64,000 nt of DNA from Chloropicon primus (GCA_023205875.1 CP060757.1:310001-374000); one strand, 5' to 3'. Shown: positions 30,524 through 41,550, counted from the stretch's first letter. The notes: generated by a model not told the origin, from the letters alone. A program made the numbers and translations.

Positions 30524-33500
30524 ATGGCTGGAACGAAAGGGCCGTGGACGAGGTGGAGCCTTGCGCTCGTGGCCCTCCTCGTGCTTGTGGGACACGTTCG
30601 TGCATCCCACTTTCGGTACGGAACGCTGAGCTGGGAGCCCTTGGACACGATTAGCGGAAACAAGAGGGAGGTGTTGTTCACCTTCAAGGCGGCGTTCCGG
30701 AAGAATTACCACTGGGGCTCGAACGCCAACCAGCAGTGGGCGCAGACGAGCTCCGTCGAGGCGACGCAGGTGTTTTACGGGAGCGAGAGCACTCTGAAGG
30801 ACGCGAGCGTTGGTTATGACGGGACCCGGCCGGGCTGCAACCTCGAGGGGACGGCCACGGAGAAGAGAGCTTGCTACAAGTGCCCCTCGAACGCCGAGCT
30901 CACTGTGTACGGGTGCGAGAATTCGAGCCCCAAGCACGACAGGCTGGGTACCGACTCGAATGGCAACGGGGTGAGCGGGGAGAAGTTCTACGTCAGGTTC
31001 CCGGCCCTAAAGCAGAACGACGGCAGCGACATCGTGCAGTGCCCTGATCCCTTCTACTGCGACGTCAGCAAGGCTCTGATCGACGAGGCTACGAGGGTGC
31101 CGCTCTTCACGAAGACGGACAACAGCGCCCAGAGGACGCTGTGCGCGTCGTACAGGGACAACCCGACCAAAGATGCGGGAAAGTGCGCGCCTTGGGACGA
31201 GGTCTACGGAATGTTCATGGGAGACGGGACCTCCAAGACCATAGACTTCGAGGTCACCTACATACACGAATCGGACAACCCCATTGTCGGCAACTACCTT
31301 TTGGGCACCTCGAAGTTCACTCACTCGTACGAGCAGGACACCTCAAGTCCGTTCTTGGCGTACTTCACGGGCGGTGACCGGATCTACGAGTGCGACTACC
31401 CGTCCACCAAGCTCACCTCGAGCGGAGTCTGCGACGGGGTGCTGAACAACCTGCTGAGGAACAACCAGGAGGGAAGGTACAGGCTCGAGACATCGGTTTT
31501 GCTCAAGTCTGGAGCGACCAACCGGAGTCCAGTCGCCGCGATGATACCCATTTTGCCTGTACCGGTCACGGCCATCACCGACAGGTCGAGGTTCCAGGTG
31601 ACGGCGTACGACCCTGATGGGGACGAGCTGACGTTCGCGTTTGGAAACGTCGAGGAGATGGGAGGAATCGTGAGGTCCAAGTCGGACGCTTTCCCTTGGA
31701 GCACCAACCCGGGCACCGCCGTGGAGGCCTACAGCGCCGAAACGGGAGAGTTGGACGCCAAGTACGGCGTCCAGTACGGCAGGTTCCACTGCGACGAGAC
31801 CAGCAAGCAGTTCTTGCTCGAAGGGAAGTGCCCCTCGGACAGGGTCCCTCAGAGCGTGCTGGGGATGGACATTTACAGCTTCAAAAGCATTGTCCCCGGG
31901 CTTATTGAGTGGAACACGTGGAGGAAGTTGAAGAGCAACGGGGATTACGAGGCGTGCATCGAGAGCAAGGCGGGGTGCGAGACGATGCCCCAAGGCCTGT
32001 ACAACGTCGTTGTGATGGTCTCTGATGGCAATTCCAAGGTGCCCATCGATTTCATGGTCTACCTCTACGACGGACAGCTTCATTTTTGCAACAAGTACTG
32101 CAAGGACAACAAGATGGGGGCTCCGAACCCCGTGGGCGTGACGCAGAACCCTTACACGGACAACTACGAGGGTCTGGCTTACAAGCCAGCCTATGCTGGG
32201 ACGCAGACTTTTGCGGATAAGGACGGCATTTACGGGGCAGACTTCCTCGTCGAAGGGACCGCACTGCGCTTTGCCCAGTCTTGTACCATCTGCGGCATGG
32301 GAACCGGCAACACCACGGCGTGCACGCCTATGGCTGCGGACGACCAGTGCGGGGTGGACTCCTTTGGATCCATTGTCCCCGCCACCGGAGCCTGCGTCAT
32401 AAACCAGCCGCCCAGATTCGTTTCTGATGGCACCGTGACCATCACTTCCACGAGGAGCATTTACGACACTCCAGGTCTGGCCGAGTACAACGCGAACAAG
32501 GCCCTTGGGGCAATCGGAGCCGTGGACGGCACGTACGAGTTGCCCAAAGTGCAAGGCTACTTTGGCAAAGAGCTGTCTTTCAGTGTCACCGCCCAGGACG
32601 ACGACGATTGCTCCGAGCTCCTGGTGGACAGCACGGTTTTGCCCGAGGGCTCGTACCTGGAAGACGCCGAGTACCTCGTGAACTACGAGACTTTCCCGAA
32701 CGGCCAGAAAGTGAGGAGAAAGTTCAAGTGGCCTGCCAGCATGGTTGGGGGCTCGGACACCAGGGCTGCGAAATCCAAAGTGTGCTTTTACGCTTTTGAC
32801 AAGTACTTGGTCACGGCGCAGCCGTTCTACTGCATCGAAATCAACCTGATCCCGGAGCCGCCTACGGAGGACGAGGTCCTGCTGAGGTTCGACTGCAAGC
32901 TGTCCCTGAACTGGAACGAGCTTTTGGGCAGGTTCGTTGTGCAGGACGAGCTCACCAAGTTTTACTCCAGCACCAAGTACGAGGGCTACATGTGGCACCA
33001 CGCCATGGTGTCCATCGATGACAAGGGGAAGGGATCCTTGTACGTGGACGGGCAGCTCACCGGCCTTGACCTCACCGTGGGGACCAACGTGGACGACGTT
33101 GCGACTTTCAACAAGGGCACGGCCATAGGAACGCAGTTCTCCACGATTTCGTACCCCAACAAATGCGTCTCGGCGCCCGCGAGGCGTCAGCTGCTTGCCA
33201 ACGATGATTACCCGGTGACAGACGGCTTCCTGAACACCACCGGCTTGGGCATCAACCCTGCGACGGGGGATTGCTGCACGTTCAAGATCGCGCAAAGGTG
33301 CACGACCGACGCTGGCACAAGAGACTTCGAGGGTTTTGTGGACGAGGTGGCGGTCTGGAACAGGAATCTGCACAAAGAGGAAGTCCATCACGCGATGTTC
33401 AACATGCCAGCAAGCAGGTTTGAGAGGAAGCTGATCGCGCCCAGGGGGGTCCAAGTCGATGTCGCTGCCGGAAGGGTCTTGTGGGGTCGCTTCAACAACC

Positions 33501-36500
33501 CCTGCACTGAAGGACAGGCCGGCAACACGGCAGTACACTCTGGGTCGTCAGACTCTGCGGGCTCAACAGCTGGCGAGGTTGTTGACGAGGCCCCTGGCTT
33601 CAAAGTGACAGACGACACGAACGACCCCATCACTTTCAAGGACTACATGACGCACTCAAAGTACGTGTTTACTGGCGTTCCCTGGCTTGCGCCATACCTG
33701 CACAGCGTGGAGTCGTCGGCGCACTTGTCGATCGATGGCGGAAGCCCTGTCACTGTAAAAGGCATCGGCTTTGCCAAGAGTCCGTTCTTGAAGTGCACCA
33801 ACTCGTACTCCATGATGTCGGGGGCGGCAGAGGGAACCCACGCCGGGAGTGCGGGAACGCAAGAGCCCTATGGCGCGGGCAAGCTTTACGTGGAGCTGGA
33901 TGCCACCACCTCGCTGCTGCGAGAGGACTCTGACGGGGGTCCAGTCTCATTGACAAAGGTCTCGAAGAGCGCAGCCTCCCCGGTCTCCGCTTTTGACACC
34001 TCTAAGCCGGGCCTGTACAGGGAGAGTTTGAGCCACCCCACGAACAGCGCATCGAGAACAAGCTCCTGGGACGTTGCCAGCAACGCCGCGCTGAGGAGTG
34101 GGACGATTCCAGTCTTCGAAGCAAGCCGAACTGGCTCCGACCTTGAGGGGGAAAGCATACACGGTACCTGGGAGGTCCTCCAGTGCGGAGCTCCGCCAGC
34201 TTCCTTCCCGTCGGACCGGTACGAGCTCAGCGTCAGCAACGATGCCGGGCTTTCTATTGCAAACACAAAGACGAGGACATTCACGGAGTACGCTTTGCAG
34301 CTCGATGGCACCGTGGCCCTGAGCGCGGACAGCAAGATCGTTGGCAGCACGTACATGATGTGGTTCCAGATCTCTGAACCGACCTTGACCTTTGCCACGC
34401 TGATTTCTTTGAGCAACGGCTTGGGCTTCACCTACGAGGACGAGATCGTTCACGCGGTCTACGGCAACCAGAAGCTCGGTTCCCTTGGGAGCAAGACGAG
34501 CTTGAACGAATGGCACCACGTCGCGATCAGCATTGAGAGCGGGCACACGAGGGCGTACATTGACGCCCAGACTGTGGTGGACATTGCTATGCCCAACATC
34601 GAAGGCGGTTACGCTCTGCAGAACGTGGGCAGCAACTTCAAGGGCATCGTGGACGAGTTCAAGGTCTTTGGAAGTGCCCTGTCGACCGCAGAAGTTTTGA
34701 AGGCCGCCTTCAGACGAGAGCTTGACCTGTCCGCGATGAATGCGTACTACAGGTTCAACGAGAACTATTTGGATTTCACTGGTAAGACCACGATCTCGGT
34801 CATCAGCAAAGGCAACGCCAAGTTCGTCTCGGTTGGGGCCCCTTGGGAACCCACGAGCGTGTACGTCGTCAACGGCGTGGCAGCAAACTCGGTTCCGCAA
34901 GTGAGTCAAACAGAAGATGCGTTGCAGCTGGCCGGGTTCAACTTCGCGAAGAGTCAGTGGTTGAAGTGCAACTTTGGTACGGAGGCGCTCGAGTTCGCTT
35001 ACTCGACGAGCTCGCCCCCAGCCGATTCCTCGCCGGATGTCATCTCAACGGGGTCGCTTGATCGGCCGGATCAGAGAGTGCAGTCGTTGGATGGAGCCGA
35101 GATGTACTCCGTGAAAGGCGAGCAGATCGATGCTACCTTTGAGAGCATCTCGTCCGTGTCGTGCAACTCGCCGCTCTACGCCGATGGCCTCTCTCGTACC
35201 ATTAGCGCGGCAACAATCGACATGTCTGTCGGGCAGTCTGCAGCAGCTTTGCCCGGCGTGTCCTCGGACATCCAGGGCCCGATCAAGCTTGGAATAAATG
35301 AGACTGCGTTGAAGTGCGCGGGGGGCGCGACTTTTGTGCCCGTCGAGGGAGCCACCCAAGGCCTTTCCGATGCGAGCAACGGCTATACGATCTCCCTCTT
35401 CGTGCTGCCCGACGCAGAAAAGCTTGGGGGCACTGACAACGTCGCCGTCCTGTCGGTCCAGTCCAGTGACCTGACGAAGGTGATCAGCAGGGTCGAAATT
35501 TTGGGCACTGGGGAGTTCGTGTACTACGACGATTACATCAAGTACGTTGAAGCGCCAGCGCAAACGGGAAACGCGAGCACCCACGCACCATGGCGGCACG
35601 TTGTCGTGTCCATCGACAAGAACGGAGTGGGCAAGTTCACCGTGGATGGCCAAACCAGCGAATTCAGCTCGCTGGCAGACATACCAGCCGCGGCAAAGAT
35701 GACCCTGTGCGCCACCCTTGGGTCCTCTGCCGACGGGCCCAGCTCGTACCCTGGACTAGTAGACGAGGTCATGATTTTCAGTGACGCCTTGAGTTACTCG
35801 GAGGTGAGCGCTATGCACGAGCACCACGGTGCCGGCCCCGACGCCAGCAACGCCGCGGCACTAGTGGCGTACTTTCCCATGAACCGCAACGCTTCTGGGG
35901 ATATTTTGGATGCCGAGGTGTACTCCGGGGAAACGGCTCCAAAGCTTGTCATGAACGAGAACCAGAGCGAGAGGGGGGAAATCTCCCTTGCTCTCAACAG
36001 GGGTGCCCAGGGACTCGATCCTGCCCCTTCGGCCGGCGGCCCCTCGATGCTGGACTTGCAGCGCAAGCTGGTGTCCCACTACACCATGGATTCGCCCAAG
36101 CATGTCAGAAACGCGACGAGCATCGAGGTGTCTGATGTCGTGGGCTCGCGACACGGCGTCGTTCCGGTCGACGCTGCAGTGCCAAACAGGAACGGCGTGT
36201 TGAACGCTGCTCTCCTCACTGAGAGTATGCAAATACCGCCGCCCTCGACTTATCTGGGACAAGATTACACGATATGCTTGTGGGCGAAGATCAAGGACTT
36301 TGAGAAGACAAAGGCCATGACTGAAGCGCTCGACTTGCTGGAAGCGTGGAAAATGTTTTGCTCTGTCGGCAACACGGACTTTTTCGTGAACTACGAGAGC
36401 GCCAGTGAAAGCCAAGCGGCTGTTCTAGCTTCGATCTTCCAGCCCCTGGTCGCAGAGGGAAAGCTGAATGCTTTCAAGATGTCGAGTGATGACCTCTGGA

Positions 36501-39500
36501 TATACGACCGCGGCCTCACGCACGCTGAGATCGCTGCAAGGTATTTCACCGCGCACAAAAGTATTCATTTGGGTGCGTCAGACGACGTCACGGCGACCGT
36601 GGGGGCACCAGGCTCGAAGTTTGAGGGCCTTCAGACCTGGGTGTTCCTTGGCGATGTCCAAGGCACCCACACCATAGCAGCATCGGCGACAGATTCCTGG
36701 GCCGTTGGCGTTGAGGACGGGAAGCTCTTCCTTTCCGTCTCAGAGAGTTGCGCTTGCACGGGCCCGTGCCACAAGAAGCACGTCAGCTCCAGAGCCAAGG
36801 TAACGGCTAACCAGTGGACCAACGTTGCGGTGTCTTACAATCAGGGCGGCGCGAATTACTTTGTGGACGGGGTCTTGTTGGACAGGAGCAGCTTTGCGGT
36901 GACAAAGCACCCAGATCTGGACAGCTTCCTCATCGGAAAGAGCCCAGTGGGAGGATGCGCTTCGTGCAAAGCCCATGCACTGGACGGAGAGATCTTCGAC
37001 ATCCGCTTTGGAACCGCAGAAATGTTCTTGCCCTTCCTCGTGAAGAGCGGGACTCATTGCCCTCCAAAGGACTTGGAGTTTGGAGCGCGCGCGCTGGCCG
37101 TTTTCGAGCTGAACGAGGGGGGAGACGTGAGCGAGCTGAAGGGGCACACTGCATTGAGCGACACCAAAGTCACCCTCACCGCAAGCGGTGCACTTCAGTG
37201 GAGGAACGCCACGTACGAAGATGAGACAGACGTGCAGAGCACCGTATTGAACGTTGAGGGTCTGACCACCTGGCAAAGTGGGCAGACGGTCTTTTTCACG
37301 ATGTCCACCTACACGTCGTGTGGCAACCTGAGGACTCGCGGCGGAGAGAAGTTCACCGCGAAGTTCCAAAAAGTTGGGGTGAGCACCATCTTGGATGCAA
37401 GCGTGGTCGATACCAACGACGGAAATTATCACGCTTCCATCTCTGGATTGACTTGCGGCAGCTACAAGGCTACCATCACGAGTCTGTCCGGCTTCTCCAA
37501 GCAGGTCGACATCCAAGTGACGTCTCAAGGCACCAGTGCTGCGCACACGGTCGTGTCTTCCATCCAGTCGGAGCAGTGCTTTGGCGTGCCCTTCAAGATG
37601 GAGATCCAAGCTTTCGACCAATACGGATGCCCCTCCCTCTCTGGAACGGACGCGTACTCCGTGACACTCCAGGGCCCACACGATGCGCAGGCGACAGTCT
37701 CTTACCAGGGCGACGGCAAGTACGTCGCAGAATTCGTGCCTCTTGCCCCTGGAAGGTATTTTGCGGAATTCAAGCTCTCGGGGGATGATGGTAGCTTGGC
37801 TCCTCTCCAGACGCCGTTCCAGTGCGTCGACGTCTGCTACGGCAGCAGCTTGGTTGTCGATGGAGAATCTGGAGTCGAAGTCAGCGAAGCTGGCCTGCCC
37901 CGTGGTGCCAACCTTGAGACGGAGCTCGACATGGCTGACCAAGACATGATCGGAGGGACCCTGAAAGCCTGGATCAATCCGACGGGCATTACTGAAGGCG
38001 ATGCTTACGTCATTACGAAGCAGTCAGCCGCTGACGCAAAAAGTGGAAACTTCGTCAAGGGCTACACCCTGAAGTTGTCCAGCGACTACAAGGTGCTGGA
38101 GGGTACCATTTACGCTGGGATGGGAAAGATCGCAAACATCACGGCAAATACGACCATTGGGCTGAACGCTTGGACCCACGTTGCATTCACTTACAAGGAG
38201 AAGGACCTGAAGTTGTTCGTGGATGGCGAAGTCGTTGCCGAGACGGTCGTCACTTGGGGAGACATCTCGAATTACGCGAACCCTTACACGAGCCCCGTGA
38301 GCATCGGTCAAGGCTTTGTGGGCTTGATCGACGAGGTCACGCTCCTCGCCGTGGCTCAGGACCCTTCGCACCTCAGGGACGAACGGTATTGTCCTCCCGG
38401 GGGGCCGAGTGGCTACTACGGTTACGACAAGGTCGTCCTGTACTTGCCATTCAACGGATATTCTGATGTGAACACGACGACTCCGGGTTATGGGCGCACG
38501 TGCCTGCCGGGGGGAACCGACAAGTCGTGCCTGACCGGCCAGCTGTTCGGCACCGCCGCGTTGAGCCAGATGCTCTCGCCCTTGATCAGGGAAAACCCTG
38601 GCGTCGGAACTCCTGGCGCGACGTACACGTCCTTCTCCAAGGGAGACGCCGGCTTCCCAGCCTTCCAGTCTTCCTTCAACAGCATCAAGACAAGTTTCAA
38701 GGTGGAAGGAATGGACGTCTGCGGTTTCAGGTACCAAAAGGGTGAGTCCGGCGCCTACGGAGTGCAAATCGCGAAGAAGGACGTGGAGTACCTCTCCTCC
38801 TCTGGACCTGGAACAGAGGAGTACCCTGTCACGACCTACGGCGAGACTTCCACCATCTATGCATCTTTGGACGATGGCCAGGTCAACTCGTGTTACGCCG
38901 GCAAGCCGGCCCAGCCTTATGTCCGGGGCAACACTTACCTCCAGAGCATATCGGTGGACACGGCTGGGCTTTATGTCATGACCCCTTTCGCGAACTCGTC
39001 GGCAGGAGTCTCGTTGGGAGAACCCCTGCCCCGGCATGCGGAATCGAAGGTGCCCCACGCAATCACCGTGCTTGAGCCGGAGAAGAGCTACGTGGCAGGG
39101 GCCACCAGCACTCTCCGAATCCAAGTGTACGACAGCGCGGGCAACACGATTTCCGGGGGTGACCTCGATCTGCAATTTGAAATGACCCTGGTTGGCCACT
39201 CTTCCACGGACAATACCCCTGTGGAGATTCACTTTGACTCCGACAGTTCGTCGCACTTGCTTACGTTCAAGTTGTCGTCTGCACCCGCCCCTTCTGGATA
39301 CAACTTGCTGTTCCTTCACAAGGGCGTCTTGGTGCCATCTGATGTCTACCCGCTCGTCTTGCAAGTCGCCGAGGCTGACTTCAGGACCGTGGCCACAGAT
39401 TCGAGCCATCCCTCCGCGTGCCGAGTGGGCCACTCCTCGGCGTTGCACAACGGCAACCTCTACGTTTGGGGTGGAGCCGACAGGAAGCAGATGCATTACT

Positions 39501-41428
39501 CGAACGAGATGATGGTGTTGCGCGGCGTTGAGCAGTCCGTGCAGAAGTCTTTCCTTTACGAGAAGACGATTACTTTGGACAATCTTCCGGATCTGAGCGC
39601 CATCGATGATGAGACCTTCCCGTTGGTTTTCGAGGTGAACACCAAGGAGCTCTTCGAAGCTGGAAGGGTGCTTCCTAGCTGCAACGACGTCATGTTCACC
39701 CTGGGTGGCGAACCGATGTTCTACCACATGGACCCTTCGCCCGGGTGCAACAGCGACAAGTCCGTCTTCTACCTCAAGCTGCACTCGACGAAGGTCGCGG
39801 CAATGCAACCGGGTCCCGTGGCGATCAAGATGCTGTACGGCAACCCCTCCATGGTCAGCGGCCCGGGGCACTTCTCGAAGCCGAGAGAGATTTTCGACTT
39901 GTATGAAGATTTTGAGGGCGCTGAACACGCCGGATCTTTCCGGTCCGTCGACTCGTGCGACGGCTCTGGAAGTGCGACGTATCTCGAAGGCCTGGACAAG
40001 ACGACGTTCTCGCAGCAGCAAGGCTTCTCAAAGCATGGGAGTGGAGCACTCCGCGCGGACTCCAGAGCAGGCAGCGGGACGCTGGTTTCGCTTGTGAACC
40101 CCGCCCTCCCGCCAATGAAGCACTTCCACCTGAAGGCTTGGTTCTGGGATTCCAACGCGAAGGAGAGCACCCACTACATCTCTTCTGACCAGGCCCACGC
40201 GTGCACCCTCAAGCATTCAAGCGATTCTGCTGCTGTAGGAACCTTCACGGGCAGTCACAAGGGCAAGATCTGCTTTGCGAGCCCGTGGGAGAGCAGCACC
40301 GTGGCGAGGACTGCGGAGTGGAAGCTCCTGGAGATCGTGAGCTCCGTCGAGGGATCCTCCGTCGTCGTAAACGGAGAGGTCCAGAAGAAATCCAGTGGAA
40401 TCACCCTCGACAACGTCGTGATAAGGGCGGGAGAGGACGCGTCTCTCGCATTTTGGGACGGTGTCACCGTCTTGAAGCTTTCTTCGAGGCCCGAGCTCCA
40501 CAACCTGGTCGCGACATCGCAGCCGATGCAGTCGGATGTCAAGCTTCTGGCAGGTGGCAACCAGGAATGCCTGGCCGCCGCCTGCCAGAAGAGCAACAGC
40601 GGCTGGGCTCCTGCCACGTCGAGCACCGCTCCTCCGGCTAGGTTCGGGCACTCGGCCGTCTCCTACAATGGAAAGAAGTACATTTTCGGAGGCGAGAAGA
40701 ACACGTACTTGTTCAACGATGTTTGGGTGTTTGACTTCAGCGTGGAGGAGTGGAAGCACGTTCTGCCCAAGGGCGACACCTTGCCGGAAGCACGTGTGTC
40801 GCACTCTGCCGTGGTCTCCGGGAACAAGATGGTCATCCAGGGTGGAAGAAACAAGGCCGCGGCCCTGCTCTCTGACGTCTGGGAATTCGACCTGGATCAG
40901 GAGAGCTGGAGGTTGGTGGCCAACACGACCATCCTTGGCAGGAGGATGGGCCACTCCGCTTCTGTTGTCAAGGACAAGATGTACGTCTTTGGCGGTCTGT
41001 CTTCCCAGAGCCAGCCTGCTGGCAGCTCGAAGGAGATCGTCGTGATGCGCTGCTCCGCCCACGACATGGCCAGGTGCGAGGACATCACTTTTGGCTGTCC
41101 CGAGGCTCCCTCGACAACGAAGACTATTGCTGACGTCGGGCTGGGACCCAGGTACAAGCACACCGCCACAACAAAGGGAGGATTCATTTACCTTGTCGGT
41201 GGCTCGGACCCCACGAGCGGAAAGATGGAATCCTCCGGCCACGTCTTCTCCTTCGAAGCGGATTCTTGCGAGTGGGAGCAGGTTGTCATCAACGGCGACG
41301 GTTTCGTGGGGGAAGAGCACAGCGCTGTCATGGGTGGCGAGGCCCTCTACTTGTTTGGAGGTCAAACCAGCAGGGCGTCCGAGTCGGATGACGCTGCGTG
41401 CACGAAAGCCTTCTTGTCTGTTTTCTAA
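30524..41428 (+). CDS. Giant secreted multidomain protein (LamG-like, IPT-like, filamin-like, DUF2341-like, Kelch), single exon
   Basis: The frame encodes about 3,634 residues without interruption. ATG 30524 starts a signal peptide (LALVALLVLVGHVRA) followed by SHFRYGTLSW, a beta-rich N-terminal region of unnamed type with a cadherin-like DPDGDELTFAF patch near residue 365. LamG/concanavalin-like modules with the xDEVxxW/F signature lie at about 785-940, 1257-1408, 1619-1785, 1846-2007, 2036-2166 and 2442-2620. IPT/TIG-like pieces are near 1055-1095 and 1444-1500, and filamin-like Ig repeats near 2246-2436 and 2716-2950. A Kelch motif (2964-3000), a DUF2341-like block (about 3022-3126, IKMLYGNPSM) and five more Kelch motifs (3369-3626) end it. 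No C-terminal anchor is seen; Cys residues and NxT/S sites fit secretion. The role is unknown; adhesion or cell-wall matrix is the obvious guess. Confidence 0.85.
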   Translation: MAGTKGPWTRWSLALVALLVLVGHVRASHFRYGTLSWEPLDTISGNKREVLFTFKAAFRKNYHWGSNANQQWAQTSSVEATQVFYGSESTLKDASVGYDGTRPGCNLEGTATEKRACYKCPSNAELTVYGCENSSPKHDRLGTDSNGNGVSGEKFYVRFPALKQNDGSDIVQCPDPFYCDVSKALIDEATRVPLFTKTDNSAQRTLCASYRDNPTKDAGKCAPWDEVYGMFMGDGTSKTIDFEVTYIHESDNPIVGNYLLGTSKFTHSYEQDTSSPFLAYFTGGDRIYECDYPSTKLTSSGVCDGVLNNLLRNNQEGRYRLETSVLLKSGATNRSPVAAMIPILPVPVTAITDRSRFQVTAYDPDGDELTFAFGNVEEMGGIVRSKSDAFPWSTNPGTAVEAYSAETGELDAKYGVQYGRFHCDETSKQFLLEGKCPSDRVPQSVLGMDIYSFKSIVPGLIEWNTWRKLKSNGDYEACIESKAGCETMPQGLYNVVVMVSDGNSKVPIDFMVYLYDGQLHFCNKYCKDNKMGAPNPVGVTQNPYTDNYEGLAYKPAYAGTQTFADKDGIYGADFLVEGTALRFAQSCTICGMGTGNTTACTPMAADDQCGVDSFGSIVPATGACVINQPPRFVSDGTVTITSTRSIYDTPGLAEYNANKALGAIGAVDGTYELPKVQGYFGKELSFSVTAQDDDDCSELLVDSTVLPEGSYLEDAEYLVNYETFPNGQKVRRKFKWPASMVGGSDTRAAKSKVCFYAFDKYLVTAQPFYCIEINLIPEPPTEDEVLLRFDCKLSLNWNELLGRFVVQDELTKFYSSTKYEGYMWHHAMVSIDDKGKGSLYVDGQLTGLDLTVGTNVDDVATFNKGTAIGTQFSTISYPNKCVSAPARRQLLANDDYPVTDGFLNTTGLGINPATGDCCTFKIAQRCTTDAGTRDFEGFVDEVAVWNRNLHKEEVHHAMFNMPASRFERKLIAPRGVQVDVAAGRVLWGRFNNPCTEGQAGNTAVHSGSSDSAGSTAGEVVDEAPGFKVTDDTNDPITFKDYMTHSKYVFTGVPWLAPYLHSVESSAHLSIDGGSPVTVKGIGFAKSPFLKCTNSYSMMSGAAEGTHAGSAGTQEPYGAGKLYVELDATTSLLREDSDGGPVSLTKVSKSAASPVSAFDTSKPGLYRESLSHPTNSASRTSSWDVASNAALRSGTIPVFEASRTGSDLEGESIHGTWEVLQCGAPPASFPSDRYELSVSNDAGLSIANTKTRTFTEYALQLDGTVALSADSKIVGSTYMMWFQISEPTLTFATLISLSNGLGFTYEDEIVHAVYGNQKLGSLGSKTSLNEWHHVAISIESGHTRAYIDAQTVVDIAMPNIEGGYALQNVGSNFKGIVDEFKVFGSALSTAEVLKAAFRRELDLSAMNAYYRFNENYLDFTGKTTISVISKGNAKFVSVGAPWEPTSVYVVNGVAANSVPQVSQTEDALQLAGFNFAKSQWLKCNFGTEALEFAYSTSSPPADSSPDVISTGSLDRPDQRVQSLDGAEMYSVKGEQIDATFESISSVSCNSPLYADGLSRTISAATIDMSVGQSAAALPGVSSDIQGPIKLGINETALKCAGGATFVPVEGATQGLSDASNGYTISLFVLPDAEKLGGTDNVAVLSVQSSDLTKVISRVEILGTGEFVYYDDYIKYVEAPAQTGNASTHAPWRHVVVSIDKNGVGKFTVDGQTSEFSSLADIPAAAKMTLCATLGSSADGPSSYPGLVDEVMIFSDALSYSEVSAMHEHHGAGPDASNAAALVAYFPMNRNASGDILDAEVYSGETAPKLVMNENQSERGEISLALNRGAQGLDPAPSAGGPSMLDLQRKLVSHYTMDSPKHVRNATSIEVSDVVGSRHGVVPVDAAVPNRNGVLNAALLTESMQIPPPSTYLGQDYTICLWAKIKDFEKTKAMTEALDLLEAWKMFCSVGNTDFFVNYESASESQAAVLASIFQPLVAEGKLNAFKMSSDDLWIYDRGLTHAEIAARYFTAHKSIHLGASDDVTATVGAPGSKFEGLQTWVFLGDVQGTHTIAASATDSWAVGVEDGKLFLSVSESCACTGPCHKKHVSSRAKVTANQWTNVAVSYNQGGANYFVDGVLLDRSSFAVTKHPDLDSFLIGKSPVGGCASCKAHALDGEIFDIRFGTAEMFLPFLVKSGTHCPPKDLEFGARALAVFELNEGGDVSELKGHTALSDTKVTLTASGALQWRNATYEDETDVQSTVLNVEGLTTWQSGQTVFFTMSTYTSCGNLRTRGGEKFTAKFQKVGVSTILDASVVDTNDGNYHASISGLTCGSYKATITSLSGFSKQVDIQVTSQGTSAAHTVVSSIQSEQCFGVPFKMEIQAFDQYGCPSLSGTDAYSVTLQGPHDAQATVSYQGDGKYVAEFVPLAPGRYFAEFKLSGDDGSLAPLQTPFQCVDVCYGSSLVVDGESGVEVSEAGLPRGANLETELDMADQDMIGGTLKAWINPTGITEGDAYVITKQSAADAKSGNFVKGYTLKLSSDYKVLEGTIYAGMGKIANITANTTIGLNAWTHVAFTYKEKDLKLFVDGEVVAETVVTWGDISNYANPYTSPVSIGQGFVGLIDEVTLLAVAQDPSHLRDERYCPPGGPSGYYGYDKVVLYLPFNGYSDVNTTTPGYGRTCLPGGTDKSCLTGQLFGTAALSQMLSPLIRENPGVGTPGATYTSFSKGDAGFPAFQSSFNSIKTSFKVEGMDVCGFRYQKGESGAYGVQIAKKDVEYLSSSGPGTEEYPVTTYGETSTIYASLDDGQVNSCYAGKPAQPYVRGNTYLQSISVDTAGLYVMTPFANSSAGVSLGEPLPRHAESKVPHAITVLEPEKSYVAGATSTLRIQVYDSAGNTISGGDLDLQFEMTLVGHSSTDNTPVEIHFDSDSSSHLLTFKLSSAPAPSGYNLLFLHKGVLVPSDVYPLVLQVAEADFRTVATDSSHPSACRVGHSSALHNGNLYVWGGADRKQMHYSNEMMVLRGVEQSVQKSFLYEKTITLDNLPDLSAIDDETFPLVFEVNTKELFEAGRVLPSCNDVMFTLGGEPMFYHMDPSPGCNSDKSVFYLKLHSTKVAAMQPGPVAIKMLYGNPSMVSGPGHFSKPREIFDLYEDFEGAEHAGSFRSVDSCDGSGSATYLEGLDKTTFSQQQGFSKHGSGALRADSRAGSGTLVSLVNPALPPMKHFHLKAWFWDSNAKESTHYISSDQAHACTLKHSSDSAAVGTFTGSHKGKICFASPWESSTVARTAEWKLLEIVSSVEGSSVVVNGEVQKKSSGITLDNVVIRAGEDASLAFWDGVTVLKLSSRPELHNLVATSQPMQSDVKLLAGGNQECLAAACQKSNSGWAPATSSTAPPARFGHSAVSYNGKKYIFGGEKNTYLFNDVWVFDFSVEEWKHVLPKGDTLPEARVSHSAVVSGNKMVIQGGRNKAAALLSDVWEFDLDQESWRLVANTTILGRRMGHSASVVKDKMYVFGGLSSQSQPAGSSKEIVVMRCSAHDMARCEDITFGCPEAPSTTKTIADVGLGPRYKHTATTKGGFIYLVGGSDPTSGKMESSGHVFSFEADSCEWEQVVINGDGFVGEEHSAVMGGEALYLFGGQTSRASESDDAACTKAFLSVF

Positions 41429-41455
41429 ACGCATTCTTATCAACAACAAAAGATA

Positions 41456-41467
41456 TGTAAATTGTAA
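41456..41467 (+). terminator. Two TGTAA poly(A) signals of the giant gene
   Basis: TGTAA occurs at 41456-41460 and 41463-41467, about 28 and 35 nt after the stop codon. Confidence 0.55.
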
Positions 41468-41550
41468 CATTATTGATTCTAGGTAACGCTCTTTGGTTCT
41501 CTCAACAACGAAAGGCAAAAAGCTTCGTCAAGGTCTGTTGTTGGGTTGGT

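Noticed and set aside
31343-33538. 731-codon minus frame within the giant gene
   Set aside because: Antisense shadow; no family resemblance. A similar minus frame at 38024-40021 was rejected for the same reason.
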